A stretch of DNA of 23,167 bases from a virus, in IMG/VR virus record IMGVR_UViG_3300035698_003947, positions 1-23,167 of that record; one strand, 5' to 3'. The notes under the pieces were generated by a model. It made no database searches. It saw nothing but the letters and a program-made list of their open reading frames with translations, and had not been told where the DNA came from. Below, piece by piece: positions 9,021 to 16,586 of the stretch; positions within the stretch are counted from its first letter, which is position 1; each line of letters opens with the position of its first letter. Both the position numbers and the translations under genes were made by a program.

Positions 9021-9551
9021 CTATTTTTTCTTAAAGTTAATTTTAAAGTCGTTAATGTGGCTAAAGATAGTTGCTATTATTTCTCCATCTTCAATATAAA
9101 GTGAATCATAATCTTCATAAACATCTTTTAGAAATGGTTTCATCATTTCTCTGCTAATTGGAATGATTTTATCGTTATACTTTTGAGCTTTTAAAGCTAT
9201 TTTGTTTCTTTCTGTTTCTTTATCTTCCTTTGATTTTTTAAGTTCTTCATATTTTGTACGAAATTCAGGAGGTGTCTGTTCTTTCATTCGGTTGTAAATT
9301 TCTTCCTTAATTTTATTCATTTCCTTAATAGCTTCGTCTACTCTTAATGAAATTTCTTTTTCTTTATCTGCAAAGTCAGAAATATCAACTTTCTTTTCTT
9401 CTTCTTGTATCTTTCCATCAATTATCTCCATTTCTTTCTCTACATCTTCAATCTCTTCTGATTTTGCTCTACCTTTAGTAATCAATTCTCCTTTTTTAGT
9501 AAGTAGGCTTCTTAACTTATCATTTTCTATTGTTATTGTTTTAGGATACAT
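9021..9551 (-). CDS. Charged coiled-coil protein in structural operon (176 aa)
   Basis: A Lys/Glu-rich protein. Residues ~10-155 are almost continuous amphipathic helix with a heptad feel (EEIEDVEKEMEIIDGKIQEE, KEEIYNRMKEQTPPEFRTKY), broken near the proline pair. The C-terminal ~35 residues (DYDSLYIEDGEIIATIFSHI) are more beta-like, then a basic end (NFKINFKKK). There are no catalytic motifs. It lies between a glycosyltransferase gene and the head-tail adaptor, 2 nt after the former. It might be a second scaffold-like factor, a minor tail component or a non-structural protein. The sequence does not say which. Confidence 0.55.
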   Translation of the reverse strand: MYPKTITIENDKLRSLLTKKGELITKGRAKSEEIEDVEKEMEIIDGKIQEEEKKVDISDFADKEKEISLRVDEAIKEMNKIKEEIYNRMKEQTPPEFRTKYEELKKSKEDKETERNKIALKAQKYNDKIIPISREMMKPFLKDVYEDYDSLYIEDGEIIATIFSHINDFKINFKKK

Positions 9552-9553
9552 AA

Positions 9554-10633
9554 TTATTTGTTATTAGTGAATAAAGTTTTATAAGCGTCTTTCCATAAAT
9601 GACCTTTGTTTTCAATGCTATAGTTTTCTTCTACATATTCCTTAGCATCTTTACCCATACTTCTTCGTAGTTCCTTATCTTTTATAAGTTTCTCAATCTG
9701 TTCTATCCAACTATTAGTATCTGTGGCTAGTAATAGATGTTTAGTATCTTCTGGGTTTACTTCATAAGGACTGTCTCCTGTTGGAAAGGATTGACCTATA
9801 GTAGGAATTTCTAACATAGAATTTTCTAGGAATTTAAGATTAGACTTACAGCGATTAAATAGTGAATCAAAGCGTGGAATAATAACCATATCTAATTTAA
9901 GTCCGTTTAGGTACTCATAATACTCGTCTGACGGAGCATAAGAATGCCATTCAATATTTACTTTATTCCAAAAAGCATATTCTTCTACATAGAGTTTCTT
10001 GTATAGTTCATTATCTCCTTCTGGTGGAAGTGATAATAACACTAAACGAACTCTAGGGTCTTTTTCATACTTTTCTATAATAGGTTTTAATACTTCTACA
10101 TCATTTGTTACTCCAACTGAACCAGTAATTCCTATTCTGATTATATCTGTTTCATTTCTTAAAGGTTCTGGGTAATAGAATGGGTCTACAGTATTTGGCA
10201 ATACAATTACATTTTTATTTAATGGTGTATATTCTTTCTTTAGAAACTCCGTTGAACAAGTAATTAGGTCAGCTTCTTTAACAAAGGTATCTATATTCTT
10301 ATTGATTTTACCTAATCCTTTCTTTACTCGTTCTTCATTCATAAATTCAGTAAATTTAAAACCATTTGTATCTTTGTAAGTATCATCATTATCAAAGACA
10401 ATCTTTTTGCCTTGTGCTTTTAAAGCTCTTGCAATAGCTAGTAATTCGTCTGATTCTGGTCGGTGGAAAACTATCACATCAGCGTCTACCACTGCCTGTG
10501 CCTTAGCATCTGCTGTTATTTGTTTAAGTGTTAAAGATGTTCTGTCTCCATCCCAGCCATTTTCTTGTAAAGGGAAAAGACATCTTACGTTATAACATCC
10601 TTCTAATTTTGTGTGTATGTAATATACTTTCAT
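9554..10633 (-). CDS. GT-B fold glycosyltransferase (GT4-like) in virion operon
   Basis: A 359-residue protein with two Rossmann-like halves. Residues 1-~160 end in CSTEFLKKEY and VIVLPNTVDPFYY, the usual acceptor-domain end of GT4 enzymes. The C-terminal half starts at IRIGITGSVGVTNDVEVL and includes DMVIIPRFDSLFNRCKSNLK followed by FLENSMLEIPTIGQ, which matches the E-x7-E donor-binding region in position and character. Family members move a sugar from a nucleotide donor to a glycan or protein in the cytoplasm. It is cotranscribed with capsid genes, 2 nt before the next ATG and 2 nt after the Pro-rich gene, far from the other sugar genes at 16900-22037. This suggests glycosylation of a virion protein, though host-surface modification is possible. 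Confidence 0.8.
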   Translation of the reverse strand: MKVYYIHTKLEGCYNVRCLFPLQENGWDGDRTSLTLKQITADAKAQAVVDADVIVFHRPESDELLAIARALKAQGKKIVFDNDDTYKDTNGFKFTEFMNEERVKKGLGKINKNIDTFVKEADLITCSTEFLKKEYTPLNKNVIVLPNTVDPFYYPEPLRNETDIIRIGITGSVGVTNDVEVLKPIIEKYEKDPRVRLVLLSLPPEGDNELYKKLYVEEYAFWNKVNIEWHSYAPSDEYYEYLNGLKLDMVIIPRFDSLFNRCKSNLKFLENSMLEIPTIGQSFPTGDSPYEVNPEDTKHLLLATDTNSWIEQIEKLIKDKELRRSMGKDAKEYVEENYSIENKGHLWKDAYKTLFTNNK

Positions 10634-10635
10634 AA

Positions 10636-10992
10636 TTATAATTTGTTTAGAGCTTCCTCTACTTTACGATTAATAATTTCTTCAATCTTACTATTAACTT
10701 TGTTACTTACCATCTCATCTATCTTTGAAGTTTTAGCTGGTTCTACTGGTTTTACTTCTGGTGCTACTGGTACTGGTGCTTGTACTGGTGGTGGAGTTAC
10801 TGTAGTTACTGGTGGTACATAAGGTTTTTCTACTTGTTTGATTATCTGTTTTGTTCTAGCGTCTATAATATTCCCTGCTGGGTCTATTCTATCGCTTTCT
10901 TTTCTTATATTTGGTGCTATTACTACTTTTCCCATAAAATTGTTGGCAAATTCGGCTAAGATATTTTGATTTGCCTCTAATATCCTAGCCAA
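10636..10992 (-). CDS. Small protein with Pro/Val linker and C-terminal coiled coil; TTG start
   Basis: 118 residues if started at the TTG at 10992. Residues 1-50 are mixed (ILAEFANNFMGKVVIAPNIR). Residues ~57-85 are a Pro/Val/Thr linker (PPVTTVTPPPVQAPVPVAPE). The last ~35 residues form a charged helix (EEIINRKVEEALNKL). No ATG lies upstream in frame before the capsid gene stop. The first internal ATG is at codon 20 and has an AATTTT context like other starts here, so the true protein may be 99 aa. It immediately follows the major capsid gene, a slot often used for head decoration or head-completion proteins. I do not recognise the family. Confidence 0.5.
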   Translation of the reverse strand: MARILEANQNILAEFANNFMGKVVIAPNIRKESDRIDPAGNIIDARTKQIIKQVEKPYVPPVTTVTPPPVQAPVPVAPEVKPVEPAKTSKIDEMVSNKVNSKIEEIINRKVEEALNKL

Positions 10993-11011
10993 ACAATTAA
11001 TTAATAATTGA

Positions 11012-11920
11012 CTAATTCTCTGTCCAAATCGTTACACCTGATGTATCTCTATTTTCAACAGAACCATACAGCAAGTCTGCTGTTGTTAGTGTTGATAGAT
11101 ACTCGGGGGTGTAATTAGATTGGAGGCGAACGCCATACTTACCTGTCATTGAGCCTCCTGATAGAGAACCACCTGAACCTAGTGGTGAAGTTGCCCAATG
11201 TAGAGCGTCTCTTTCCGCTAGACAGTTTGAACGTCCAACTGTTCCTGAAATATATTGAATATTTGTAGAAACATAAACTGGGATTCCATACAAGGTTGCC
11301 TTTGGTCGTTTACCTGCTGGATCGTTAACTGGAGAGTTAACTGCTAGGCTAAACTTGTCAAGGTCTTGTATTTGTTTCCAGAATACATTTGGATGAACAA
11401 AGAATGCTACATCAGAAGTAGTATCAATGTTTGCTCCTTCTAATGTTGCAATAGCTTCACGGATTTCACTATCTGCAAGGCTAGATGTAGATGCTCCAAC
11501 TGTTGAACTGAAATTGTCAAACAGTGATGCAAGTGCTACTTCTAGTTTCTTAGCCATAGTGTAACCTGAACTTTTAGCATATCTTTCCATTAAGTAGTAA
11601 GAATGCTTTACTTGTGCCGCTTCACGGTCTTCTATTGCGAATGATACTTCGTACCATTGGTCTACAGAAAGTGTAATCCTAGTGTCTGTTGGAGCATTAA
11701 GAGTAACTGCTGTAGCATTTGTCTTCTCATTTGCAGAAAATTCTTGCAAATTAGGAGTATAAAGGTCTTGACCTCCACCTGCTAATTCACTTGAACGGTC
11801 TACAAAGAACTCCGCAATCAAGAGTTTACTTTTGTAATACTCATTGATTTTTTCCCCCCAAATAATCGGAATGTTTACCGCTAAAGTGGTGGAACTCATT
11901 GATGTTGTTGGAAATGCCAT
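11012..11920 (-). CDS. Major capsid protein, HK97-like fold
   Basis: A 302-residue protein. The N-arm (MAFPTTSMSSTTLAVNIPII) is followed by WGEKINEYYKSKLLIAEFFV and an E-loop-like, Gly-rich segment (ELAGGGQDLYTPNL). A spine helix covers AIEDREAAQVKHSYYLMERY. The A-domain-like C-terminal half includes FFVHPNVFWKQIQDLDKF and GKRPKATLYGIPVYVSTNIQ, the standard peptide-plus-beta order of HK97-type coat proteins in P22/T7-like phages. It sits directly after the acidic scaffold gene and before the small Pro-rich gene. A 41-nt AT-only spacer precedes the ATG with no Shine-Dalgarno, although this should be the most expressed protein. Identification is from order, length and fold-like patterns. Confidence 0.85.
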   Translation of the reverse strand: MAFPTTSMSSTTLAVNIPIIWGEKINEYYKSKLLIAEFFVDRSSELAGGGQDLYTPNLQEFSANEKTNATAVTLNAPTDTRITLSVDQWYEVSFAIEDREAAQVKHSYYLMERYAKSSGYTMAKKLEVALASLFDNFSSTVGASTSSLADSEIREAIATLEGANIDTTSDVAFFVHPNVFWKQIQDLDKFSLAVNSPVNDPAGKRPKATLYGIPVYVSTNIQYISGTVGRSNCLAERDALHWATSPLGSGGSLSGGSMTGKYGVRLQSNYTPEYLSTLTTADLLYGSVENRDTSGVTIWTEN

Positions 11921-11961
11921 TATAATTAACTAATAAAATTATTGTTTTTAATATTAGGTTG

Positions 11962-12486
11962 TTATTTGCCCATTGCTTTATTGAAGGCTTTTTCATGCTC
12001 TTCGCGTGTCATATCTGGTTTGAATTCAGTTTCTTCTTGCGAATCACCTGAACCTTTTGAAGCACCGAGTTTAGCTTTTTCCTTTCTTTCCTTTTCTTTC
12101 AAATCACTTTGAAATATTGTAAAGAGAGGGTCTTTAATCGCTTCAGTAAGGATTATTCCCTTACCTTTAGCAACTACTTTAGCTTGCTCAATTTCTTCAT
12201 CTGATAATCCACGAGCAATCAGTTTAAGCTCTTCTGAAAGTTGTGGGTCTTGGTTAGTAATGTCTTGAGATTTAGCTTTGGATCCCTTCAATTTCTTGAG
12301 TTCTTCCTCTGCTTTTTTAGCCCTAACAGTAATTTGAGATTTTGCTTTACGCTCTTTCTCTAATTCTTCTGATAAGTCTACAGTGTCCTCTTCTTGAGTT
12401 TCCTCAACACTGTCTTCGTTGCTGTTTGTAGCTTCCTCAACATCTACATTTGTGTCTGTAGCGACATCTTTGGTTTCTTCTTCCAT
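11962..12486 (-). CDS. Capsid scaffolding protein
   Basis: A 174-residue, very charged protein. The first ~45 residues are extremely acidic (EEETKDVATDTNVDVEEATN). A coiled coil follows (SEELEKERKAKSQITVRAKK), then a short ordered region (LIARGLSDEEIEQAKVVAKG), and a C-terminus with a basic patch and helix (REEHEKAFNKAMGK). This composition and the position directly upstream of the major capsid gene are classic for a podovirus scaffold, which guides procapsid assembly and then leaves. The basic C-terminal helix may be the coat-binding end, as in P22. No protease motif is seen. A 94-nt non-coding gap precedes the start, longer than most junctions here. Confidence 0.8.
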   Translation of the reverse strand: MEEETKDVATDTNVDVEEATNSNEDSVEETQEEDTVDLSEELEKERKAKSQITVRAKKAEEELKKLKGSKAKSQDITNQDPQLSEELKLIARGLSDEEIEQAKVVAKGKGIILTEAIKDPLFTIFQSDLKEKERKEKAKLGASKGSGDSQEETEFKPDMTREEHEKAFNKAMGK

Positions 12487-12580
12487 AAGATATTGATAGA
12501 TTGTGCTTTTAAACTATCATGCGTTAAGTTGGTTTATGGATAGCCAACATCCTAGTTTAGAGACATCTCGGTCATAGTAT

Positions 12581-12802
12581 TTATCTTGAGCTTGGTTGTT
12601 CTTTACTCTTTACCTTTGGAGTAAATAATAGTTCCATGTTTTCAAATGCTTTATCTAACAATTCTACAGCATCAGCTAAGGCAACTGTATCTTCTCTTTC
12701 CATTAACATTTTTACTGCTTCATCTTTGTAAAACTCTAAAAGATATTCGTGAACATTATCCTTAGTATCTGTATCGTTGTAAAATTCTTGTAGTGATTTC
12801 AT
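12581..12802 (-). CDS. Small acidic helical protein between portal and scaffold (73 aa)
   Basis: 73 residues, rich in Asp, Glu, Leu and Lys, and predicted helical throughout (EYLLEFYKDEAVKMLMERED, ALADAVELLDKAFENMELLF). There is no transmembrane segment or metal motif. The gene starts 1 nt after the portal gene stop, so translation is probably coupled to portal. Podoviruses often keep a small gene between portal and scaffold. Its role is unknown; a portal or scaffold cofactor is an inference only. Confidence 0.6.
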   Translation of the reverse strand: MKSLQEFYNDTDTKDNVHEYLLEFYKDEAVKMLMEREDTVALADAVELLDKAFENMELLFTPKVKSKEQPSSR

Positions 12803-12803
12803 A

Positions 12804-14621
12804 TTATGCTACTGGTGCTTTAGCTTCTAAACTCAATGGACTAGGTTGAGTTTGTTCTTGTACTTGTTGTTGCTGTAACTGTTCTTGCTCCTTATTCTTT
12901 TCACTAATTGCACTTGAAATATTAATAGGACTTATTCCTGCTCCTGATAATTCAAGTATCTTCATTAATACTTGTGATAATACTGGGTCTTGTGTAAGAG
13001 CTGGGTTACTTGATACTGTAGTTAAGATATTAGTTAGACTTTCAAGAGTTGCCGCTTTATTTCTTTGTTCTCCTGTTACATTAACTGTAACTTTAGCCTT
13101 TAAATCTTTATAGTAGTTTTTAGGAATTTCTATAAAACGAGTTGCTTTTGTTTGTTTGATAAAGTCATCTCCTTCATTTAACCAAATATCAAATTCTTCT
13201 GATGTAACAATAGCTCCACTTAATATCTTTTCTACAGCTTTCTTGTTTGCTTTTCTTGTTGAGAAGTTTTTATCTATTTCTTTAAGTTCTTCTGGTCTAA
13301 ACTCATAAGCTAGGATATGTTCTTTGTTTAATTTTGTTCTTAAATAAGGCATAACCCAATCTTCAAAGATTTCTGTTATAAAGATTCCCATTTCTTGTTG
13401 TAGTGTTTTAAATACACTAGATGATTGCTGTAATACTGTTGCTTGTAATCTAAATGGAGTACCAGATGGAGGATTATCACCTCTTTGTGCTGAATAAGCA
13501 CTTGTAGTCTTTTCTAATTGGTCATTCCATTGAGTAATAAGATTGTTATATTGTGCAAGTCCACCACTTGGAAGTAAGTTAATTGCTGTAATTGGTTTAT
13601 TATCTTCATGTTCAAGAATTACTCCATCATCTGTTTCAGTAAGTAAGTTTCTTCCTTTTAGTTTCTTTGAAGCTGACTGAGCAACTACTTTTGTAGTGTA
13701 CTCCATAGCCCTAAATTGCTTCAATACGGCGTCATTTGTCCATATTTGGGCTTCTTCCCCTTCTTCAAATACTCCTACTCCAAAACTTCTTCCTGCTTTA
13801 GGTTTACGAGCTAAATATTTATATACTCTTTCAGTATTATCTTCACTATAAAGAGTTACGAAAGCATCAGAAGTTTCTAATGTTCCACTCTCTACAGGAT
13901 TACCAGCTATATAATATAATTGATAGCTAAATTCTTTCTTATTTTTTTGAGAATAATTTTCATTATTGGAATCTTTGTAAGTTGCTTGGCTAAACTCACC
14001 TCTAACTTCATAAACAGGAACTCTTTTACTTGCTCCACTATCCTTTAACTTTTCAAGCACTTTATCAATGTTTTTCCATTCAGTCATCTTAGATAATTCA
14101 ACGCCTGTCATCCAGTGAGTTTCAACAATAGCTCCTTGTATTATATTTACTTGGTCTGTAAGTGTGTTCTTCCATTCAGGAATTTCTAATTTAAGTAGTT
14201 TCTCTCCTGTGTCCTCATCTCTTTCTATTACTTTCTTGACAAGCAAAGAACCATCACGAGTATGTTGGTCTCGCATATCATTTAAAGTTTTAGCAAAGTC
14301 TGCTTCTTTCATCCATACTTGTATATCCTTTGAAAGGAAAAAAGACTCCATATAATGGTTGCCATCATCTGAAGTTATAGCTATATCTTTTGTATCTAAA
14401 TCTTTGGCAGTATTCTCTACATCGCAAATAGCATTAAGTATTTGCATAAAAGGTTTCTCTCTACCTAATTCATCTAACTGTCCTTTTAAATATTTACTAT
14501 TTGAATAAAACTCTATTGTATTTATTTGGTTTTTTTGAGAGAAAGGTAAACCATCAACTAAGTCAATAGTTTTATCGTAGTTTATTTTTATATTTTCTAA
14601 CTCTTGGACTATTTTTAACAT
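12804..14621 (-). CDS. Portal protein
   Basis: A 605-residue protein that would form the dodecameric DNA channel at the capsid vertex. Its size, its place between large terminase and scaffold, and its internal pattern fit: a helical N-terminus, an early segment with FMQILNAICDVENTAKDLDT, a beta-rich stem/wing (YEVRGEFSQATYKDSNNENY), then a long helical region (SSSVFKTLQQEMGIFITEIF; EFDIWLNEGDDFIKQTKATR). The C-terminus is Gln-rich (KEQEQLQQQQVQEQTQPSPL), like the barrel or tail of many podovirus portals. The start is set by a ~58-nt leader from a consensus promoter, and a hairpin ends 1 nt before the ATG. No normally spaced Shine-Dalgarno is present. A poly-G run lies ~25 nt upstream. Confidence 0.85.
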   Translation of the reverse strand: MLKIVQELENIKINYDKTIDLVDGLPFSQKNQINTIEFYSNSKYLKGQLDELGREKPFMQILNAICDVENTAKDLDTKDIAITSDDGNHYMESFFLSKDIQVWMKEADFAKTLNDMRDQHTRDGSLLVKKVIERDEDTGEKLLKLEIPEWKNTLTDQVNIIQGAIVETHWMTGVELSKMTEWKNIDKVLEKLKDSGASKRVPVYEVRGEFSQATYKDSNNENYSQKNKKEFSYQLYYIAGNPVESGTLETSDAFVTLYSEDNTERVYKYLARKPKAGRSFGVGVFEEGEEAQIWTNDAVLKQFRAMEYTTKVVAQSASKKLKGRNLLTETDDGVILEHEDNKPITAINLLPSGGLAQYNNLITQWNDQLEKTTSAYSAQRGDNPPSGTPFRLQATVLQQSSSVFKTLQQEMGIFITEIFEDWVMPYLRTKLNKEHILAYEFRPEELKEIDKNFSTRKANKKAVEKILSGAIVTSEEFDIWLNEGDDFIKQTKATRFIEIPKNYYKDLKAKVTVNVTGEQRNKAATLESLTNILTTVSSNPALTQDPVLSQVLMKILELSGAGISPINISSAISEKNKEQEQLQQQQVQEQTQPSPLSLEAKAPVA

Positions 14622-14622
14622 A

Positions 14623-14649
14623 GGGTAGCTTTTTTATTATTTGCTTCCC
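14623..14649 (-). promoter_or_regulatory. Hairpin abutting the portal start codon
   Basis: On the transcribed strand GGGAAGC (14649-14643) can pair with GCTACCC (14629-14623), leaving one A-A mismatch and a 13-nt A-rich loop. The stem ends one base before the portal ATG at 14621. Such a structure could limit or time ribosome access to the start. This comes from sequence complementarity only. Confidence 0.4.
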
Positions 14650-14685
14650 CCAGTTTTCCTGCTGAGAAATTATTAAGTTAAATCA

Positions 14686-14714
14686 ATTATAATTTATTTT
14701 AATTTACTTGTCAA
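14686..14714 (-). promoter_or_regulatory. Consensus sigma70 promoter for portal-capsid operon
   Basis: Reading leftward, TTGACA occupies 14714-14709 and TATAAT 14691-14686, separated by exactly 17 nt. Both hexamers match the sigma70 consensus fully. Transcription would start near 14679, giving a leader of about 58 nt before the portal ATG. The -35 box lies in codons near the end of the upstream 53-aa gene. This should uncouple late structural expression from the terminase transcript. Confidence 0.8.
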
Positions 14715-14855
14715 ATATTTCTTCTGTTCTCTTTTCATTATATAATAATCTGGCTTCCCGTTAGCATCTTTTTGAACTGTAATTGCTTCGTAAGGTTTAG
14801 CTTCTCTTAACCATTCAATTATTTCTTTTTCGTTATTTGTTAAAGTTTCAATCAT
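14694..14855 (-). CDS. Small helical protein (53 aa) after terminase
   Basis: I read this ORF directly. It starts at the ATG at 14855, which overlaps the previous stop as ATGA, and ends at the TAA at 14696-14694. The protein is MIETLTNNEKEIIEWLREAK, then PYEAITVQKDANGKPDYYIM and a basic end (KREQKKYLTSKLK). It looks like a short helix, a beta hairpin around NGKPDYY, and a second helix, so it is probably folded. The 4-nt overlap is good evidence that it is translated. Its last codons contain the -35 box of the portal promoter. The function is unknown. Confidence 0.65.
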   Translation of the reverse strand: MIETLTNNEKEIIEWLREAKPYEAITVQKDANGKPDYYIMKREQKKYLTSKLK

Positions 14856-15013
14856 CTTGAACTTTTATTATTATTTCTATGTTTACACTCCATCCTTTCG
14901 TTTTCTTCTATTGGGTCTAGTTTATTATAATGTCTTTCAGGTTCTTTAAAGTATATACTTTTGATTAAAGCATACTCAGCTGGGTCTGAAAGTGTTGGTC
15001 TAGGTTTCTTCAT
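14852..15013 (-). CDS. Small basic protein (53 aa) coupled to large terminase
   Basis: I read this ORF directly from ATG 15013 to TGA 14854-14852. Its ATG overlaps the TerL stop as ATGA, and its own stop overlaps the next ATG in the same way. The sequence begins MKKPRPTLSDPAEYALIKSI and continues YFKEPERHYNKLDPIEENER, then MECKHRNNNKSSR. It is polar and probably only partly ordered, with no zinc motif or membrane helix. The paired overlaps put it in the packaging transcription unit. The role is unknown; an accessory packaging factor is possible. Confidence 0.65.
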   Translation of the reverse strand: MKKPRPTLSDPAEYALIKSIYFKEPERHYNKLDPIEENERMECKHRNNNKSSR

Positions 15014-16242
15014 CTTGTTTGATTGTCTAAGTTCCTTAATCTTGATAACATTCTATCAGCATTCTCACCTTCCATATCTCCAGTACCATCTTTAACAAGT
15101 GAGGCAAGACCATAACGAGTTGCATCCATGCCATCACTCCAAGTGTGTTCTGGTTTATTTATTATAACACCATCCCTGTCTATTTCCCATAAATAATTCC
15201 TATAACCTTTATTCAAATTTATACTTCTTCTTGTTACTGAAATTCTCTGTGCTTGAACTAATGCTATACCATGATTTACACTATCCTTTCCTTTCTCTGC
15301 ACCAACAATAGAAACTCCATAGCTTGCTATCTCATCTATACTTTTAGGTTCTGCACTATCAGCAATAACTAATGATGTATCATGGTTCTTTAATATGTCA
15401 GCTATTTGTTTATTGCTTAATCCTTTTTGATAAGTTATCTCATCTAATATATATCCTCCATTGTAATAATAAATAGCAACTATTGCAGTTGGGTCTACTG
15501 AATACCCAAAATCTAATCCATATCTTTCTAGTCTAGCTTCATGTGGTATTTCATCAATTATTACCCAGTCTTTATAAATCTTCCTTCCAAGTGAATAGGG
15601 TTCTCCTAACCATTTATGTTTATACAATGCTGGTCTGTTTGCTTTATCATCTTCTATCTCTTTTCTTATAACTTCTGGCATCCATCCATACTTTAAAGCA
15701 ATATCATAATTAGCATTGATTACTAAAGTATCTGGTCTACCTACTAAAACTAATCTTGTATGAACAGGGTCTTCTTCTAAAAGTCTGTTGTATGTATATA
15801 TAATTTGTGAACCTTCTTTTCTAATTGTTGGGGTTAATACTTCTATACTTTTCTCTGAAACAGTTTGTGCTTCTTCTACCCAAGCTACATCTATTCCCTC
15901 AATAGATTTAATACTCTGCTCATTATTCCATAATCCTTTAAAGAGAAAGTCTGAACCATTTATCCTATTGACTATAGAGTTCTTAGTTAGTTCAAAATCT
16001 GTAAGTCCATATAGTTTTATTAAATCAGCTAATAATTGATAGGAACTATCTGCAATAGAGTTTTGAAACTCTCTAAAACAAGCTACTCTAGTTTTCTTTT
16101 GCCTAGCTCTTATAAGTAATACTCTTGCAACTGTATGAGACTTTAAAGAATATCTACCTCCATAGATAGCAGACTCTCTCCAGTCTTTATCAAATAATCT
16201 TTTATACTCCTTCGGTATTTGTATTATCGTCTGTTTTTTCAT
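15010..16242 (-). CDS. terL: Terminase large subunit (PBSX/XtmB-type)
   Basis: A 410-residue packaging motor and nuclease. The ATPase half has a P-loop-like GGRYSLKS at 28-35, a variant of the usual GGRGSGKS, and a Walker B region VAWVEEAQ at ~119-126 with the catalytic acidic pair. A coupling/adenine-side segment (ITYTYNRLLEEDP-like) is near 150. The C-terminal RNase H-like nuclease has YGLDFGYSVDPTA with its first Asp, LVIADSAEP with the second acidic site, and HTWSDGMDATRYGL with the last, as in Terminase_3/PBSX-type proteins. It cuts concatemeric DNA and pumps it through the portal encoded next. The ATG overlaps the preceding putative small subunit gene by 41 nt. Length is typical for the family. 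Confidence 0.93.
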   Translation of the reverse strand: MKKQTIIQIPKEYKRLFDKDWRESAIYGGRYSLKSHTVARVLLIRARQKKTRVACFREFQNSIADSSYQLLADLIKLYGLTDFELTKNSIVNRINGSDFLFKGLWNNEQSIKSIEGIDVAWVEEAQTVSEKSIEVLTPTIRKEGSQIIYTYNRLLEEDPVHTRLVLVGRPDTLVINANYDIALKYGWMPEVIRKEIEDDKANRPALYKHKWLGEPYSLGRKIYKDWVIIDEIPHEARLERYGLDFGYSVDPTAIVAIYYYNGGYILDEITYQKGLSNKQIADILKNHDTSLVIADSAEPKSIDEIASYGVSIVGAEKGKDSVNHGIALVQAQRISVTRRSINLNKGYRNYLWEIDRDGVIINKPEHTWSDGMDATRYGLASLVKDGTGDMEGENADRMLSRLRNLDNQTR

Positions 16243-16540
16243 TTATAAATTGAACTAATACTTGTTGTAAAGGTTCTCCACCACTTGTTACATCGGTATC
16301 TTGTCTGGCTTTTCCTTCACCAAATTCTATCTGTTCTTTACCAGTAACTCTGTTTTCTTTTAAAAAAGATTCTTTATCTTCATCAGGCATTGCTCTAAAC
16401 TTCCTTCCTAGATAATCTTTCATAGTTCCTTTAGGACGTCCAGAAGGATTACCAGATACACCTGGTATAAAACCCTTACCAGTACACCCACCTAATTTCT
16501 TTTCAGAGTTGTTTATTTCGTTGTTAGCAACATCTTCCAT
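16202..16540 (-). CDS. DUF5681-type protein, putative small terminase
   Basis: A 112-residue protein with the motif GFIPGVSGNPSGRPKGT at ~23-39, the hallmark of DUF5681, a short domain common next to large terminases in phages and prophages. A charged helical middle (PDEDKESFLKENRVTGKEQI) follows, then TSGGEPLQQVLVQFINEK, which also recurs in such proteins. It immediately precedes TerL and overlaps it by 41 nt, the usual place for the DNA-recognition subunit. No classic helix-turn-helix is obvious, so the small-terminase role is inferred from context. The gene has its own promoter with almost no leader, so the ATG may be at or next to the transcript 5' end. Confidence 0.6.
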   Translation of the reverse strand: MEDVANNEINNSEKKLGGCTGKGFIPGVSGNPSGRPKGTMKDYLGRKFRAMPDEDKESFLKENRVTGKEQIEFGEGKARQDTDVTSGGEPLQQVLVQFINEKTDDNTNTEGV

Positions 16541-16548
16541 ATTCTATT

Positions 16549-16577
16549 ATTATAACTTACATTCTTATTTATTTCAA
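16549..16577 (-). promoter_or_regulatory. Promoter giving a near-leaderless terminase transcript
   Basis: TTGAAA (16577-16572) and TATAAT (16554-16549) are spaced by 17 nt, one mismatch from the full sigma70 consensus. Only 8 nt separate the -10 box from the ATG at 16540, so transcription starting 6-8 nt downstream of the -10 would begin at or just before the start codon. This predicts leaderless translation of the DUF5681 gene. Confidence 0.7.
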
Positions 16578-16586
16578 CCCTTCCTT

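Noticed and set aside
12487-12580. GTTGG/CCAAC stem in the portal-scaffold gap as a possible terminator
   Set aside because: Only five pairs with an 11-nt loop and no T-tract after it; promoter hexamers with correct spacing are also absent here.
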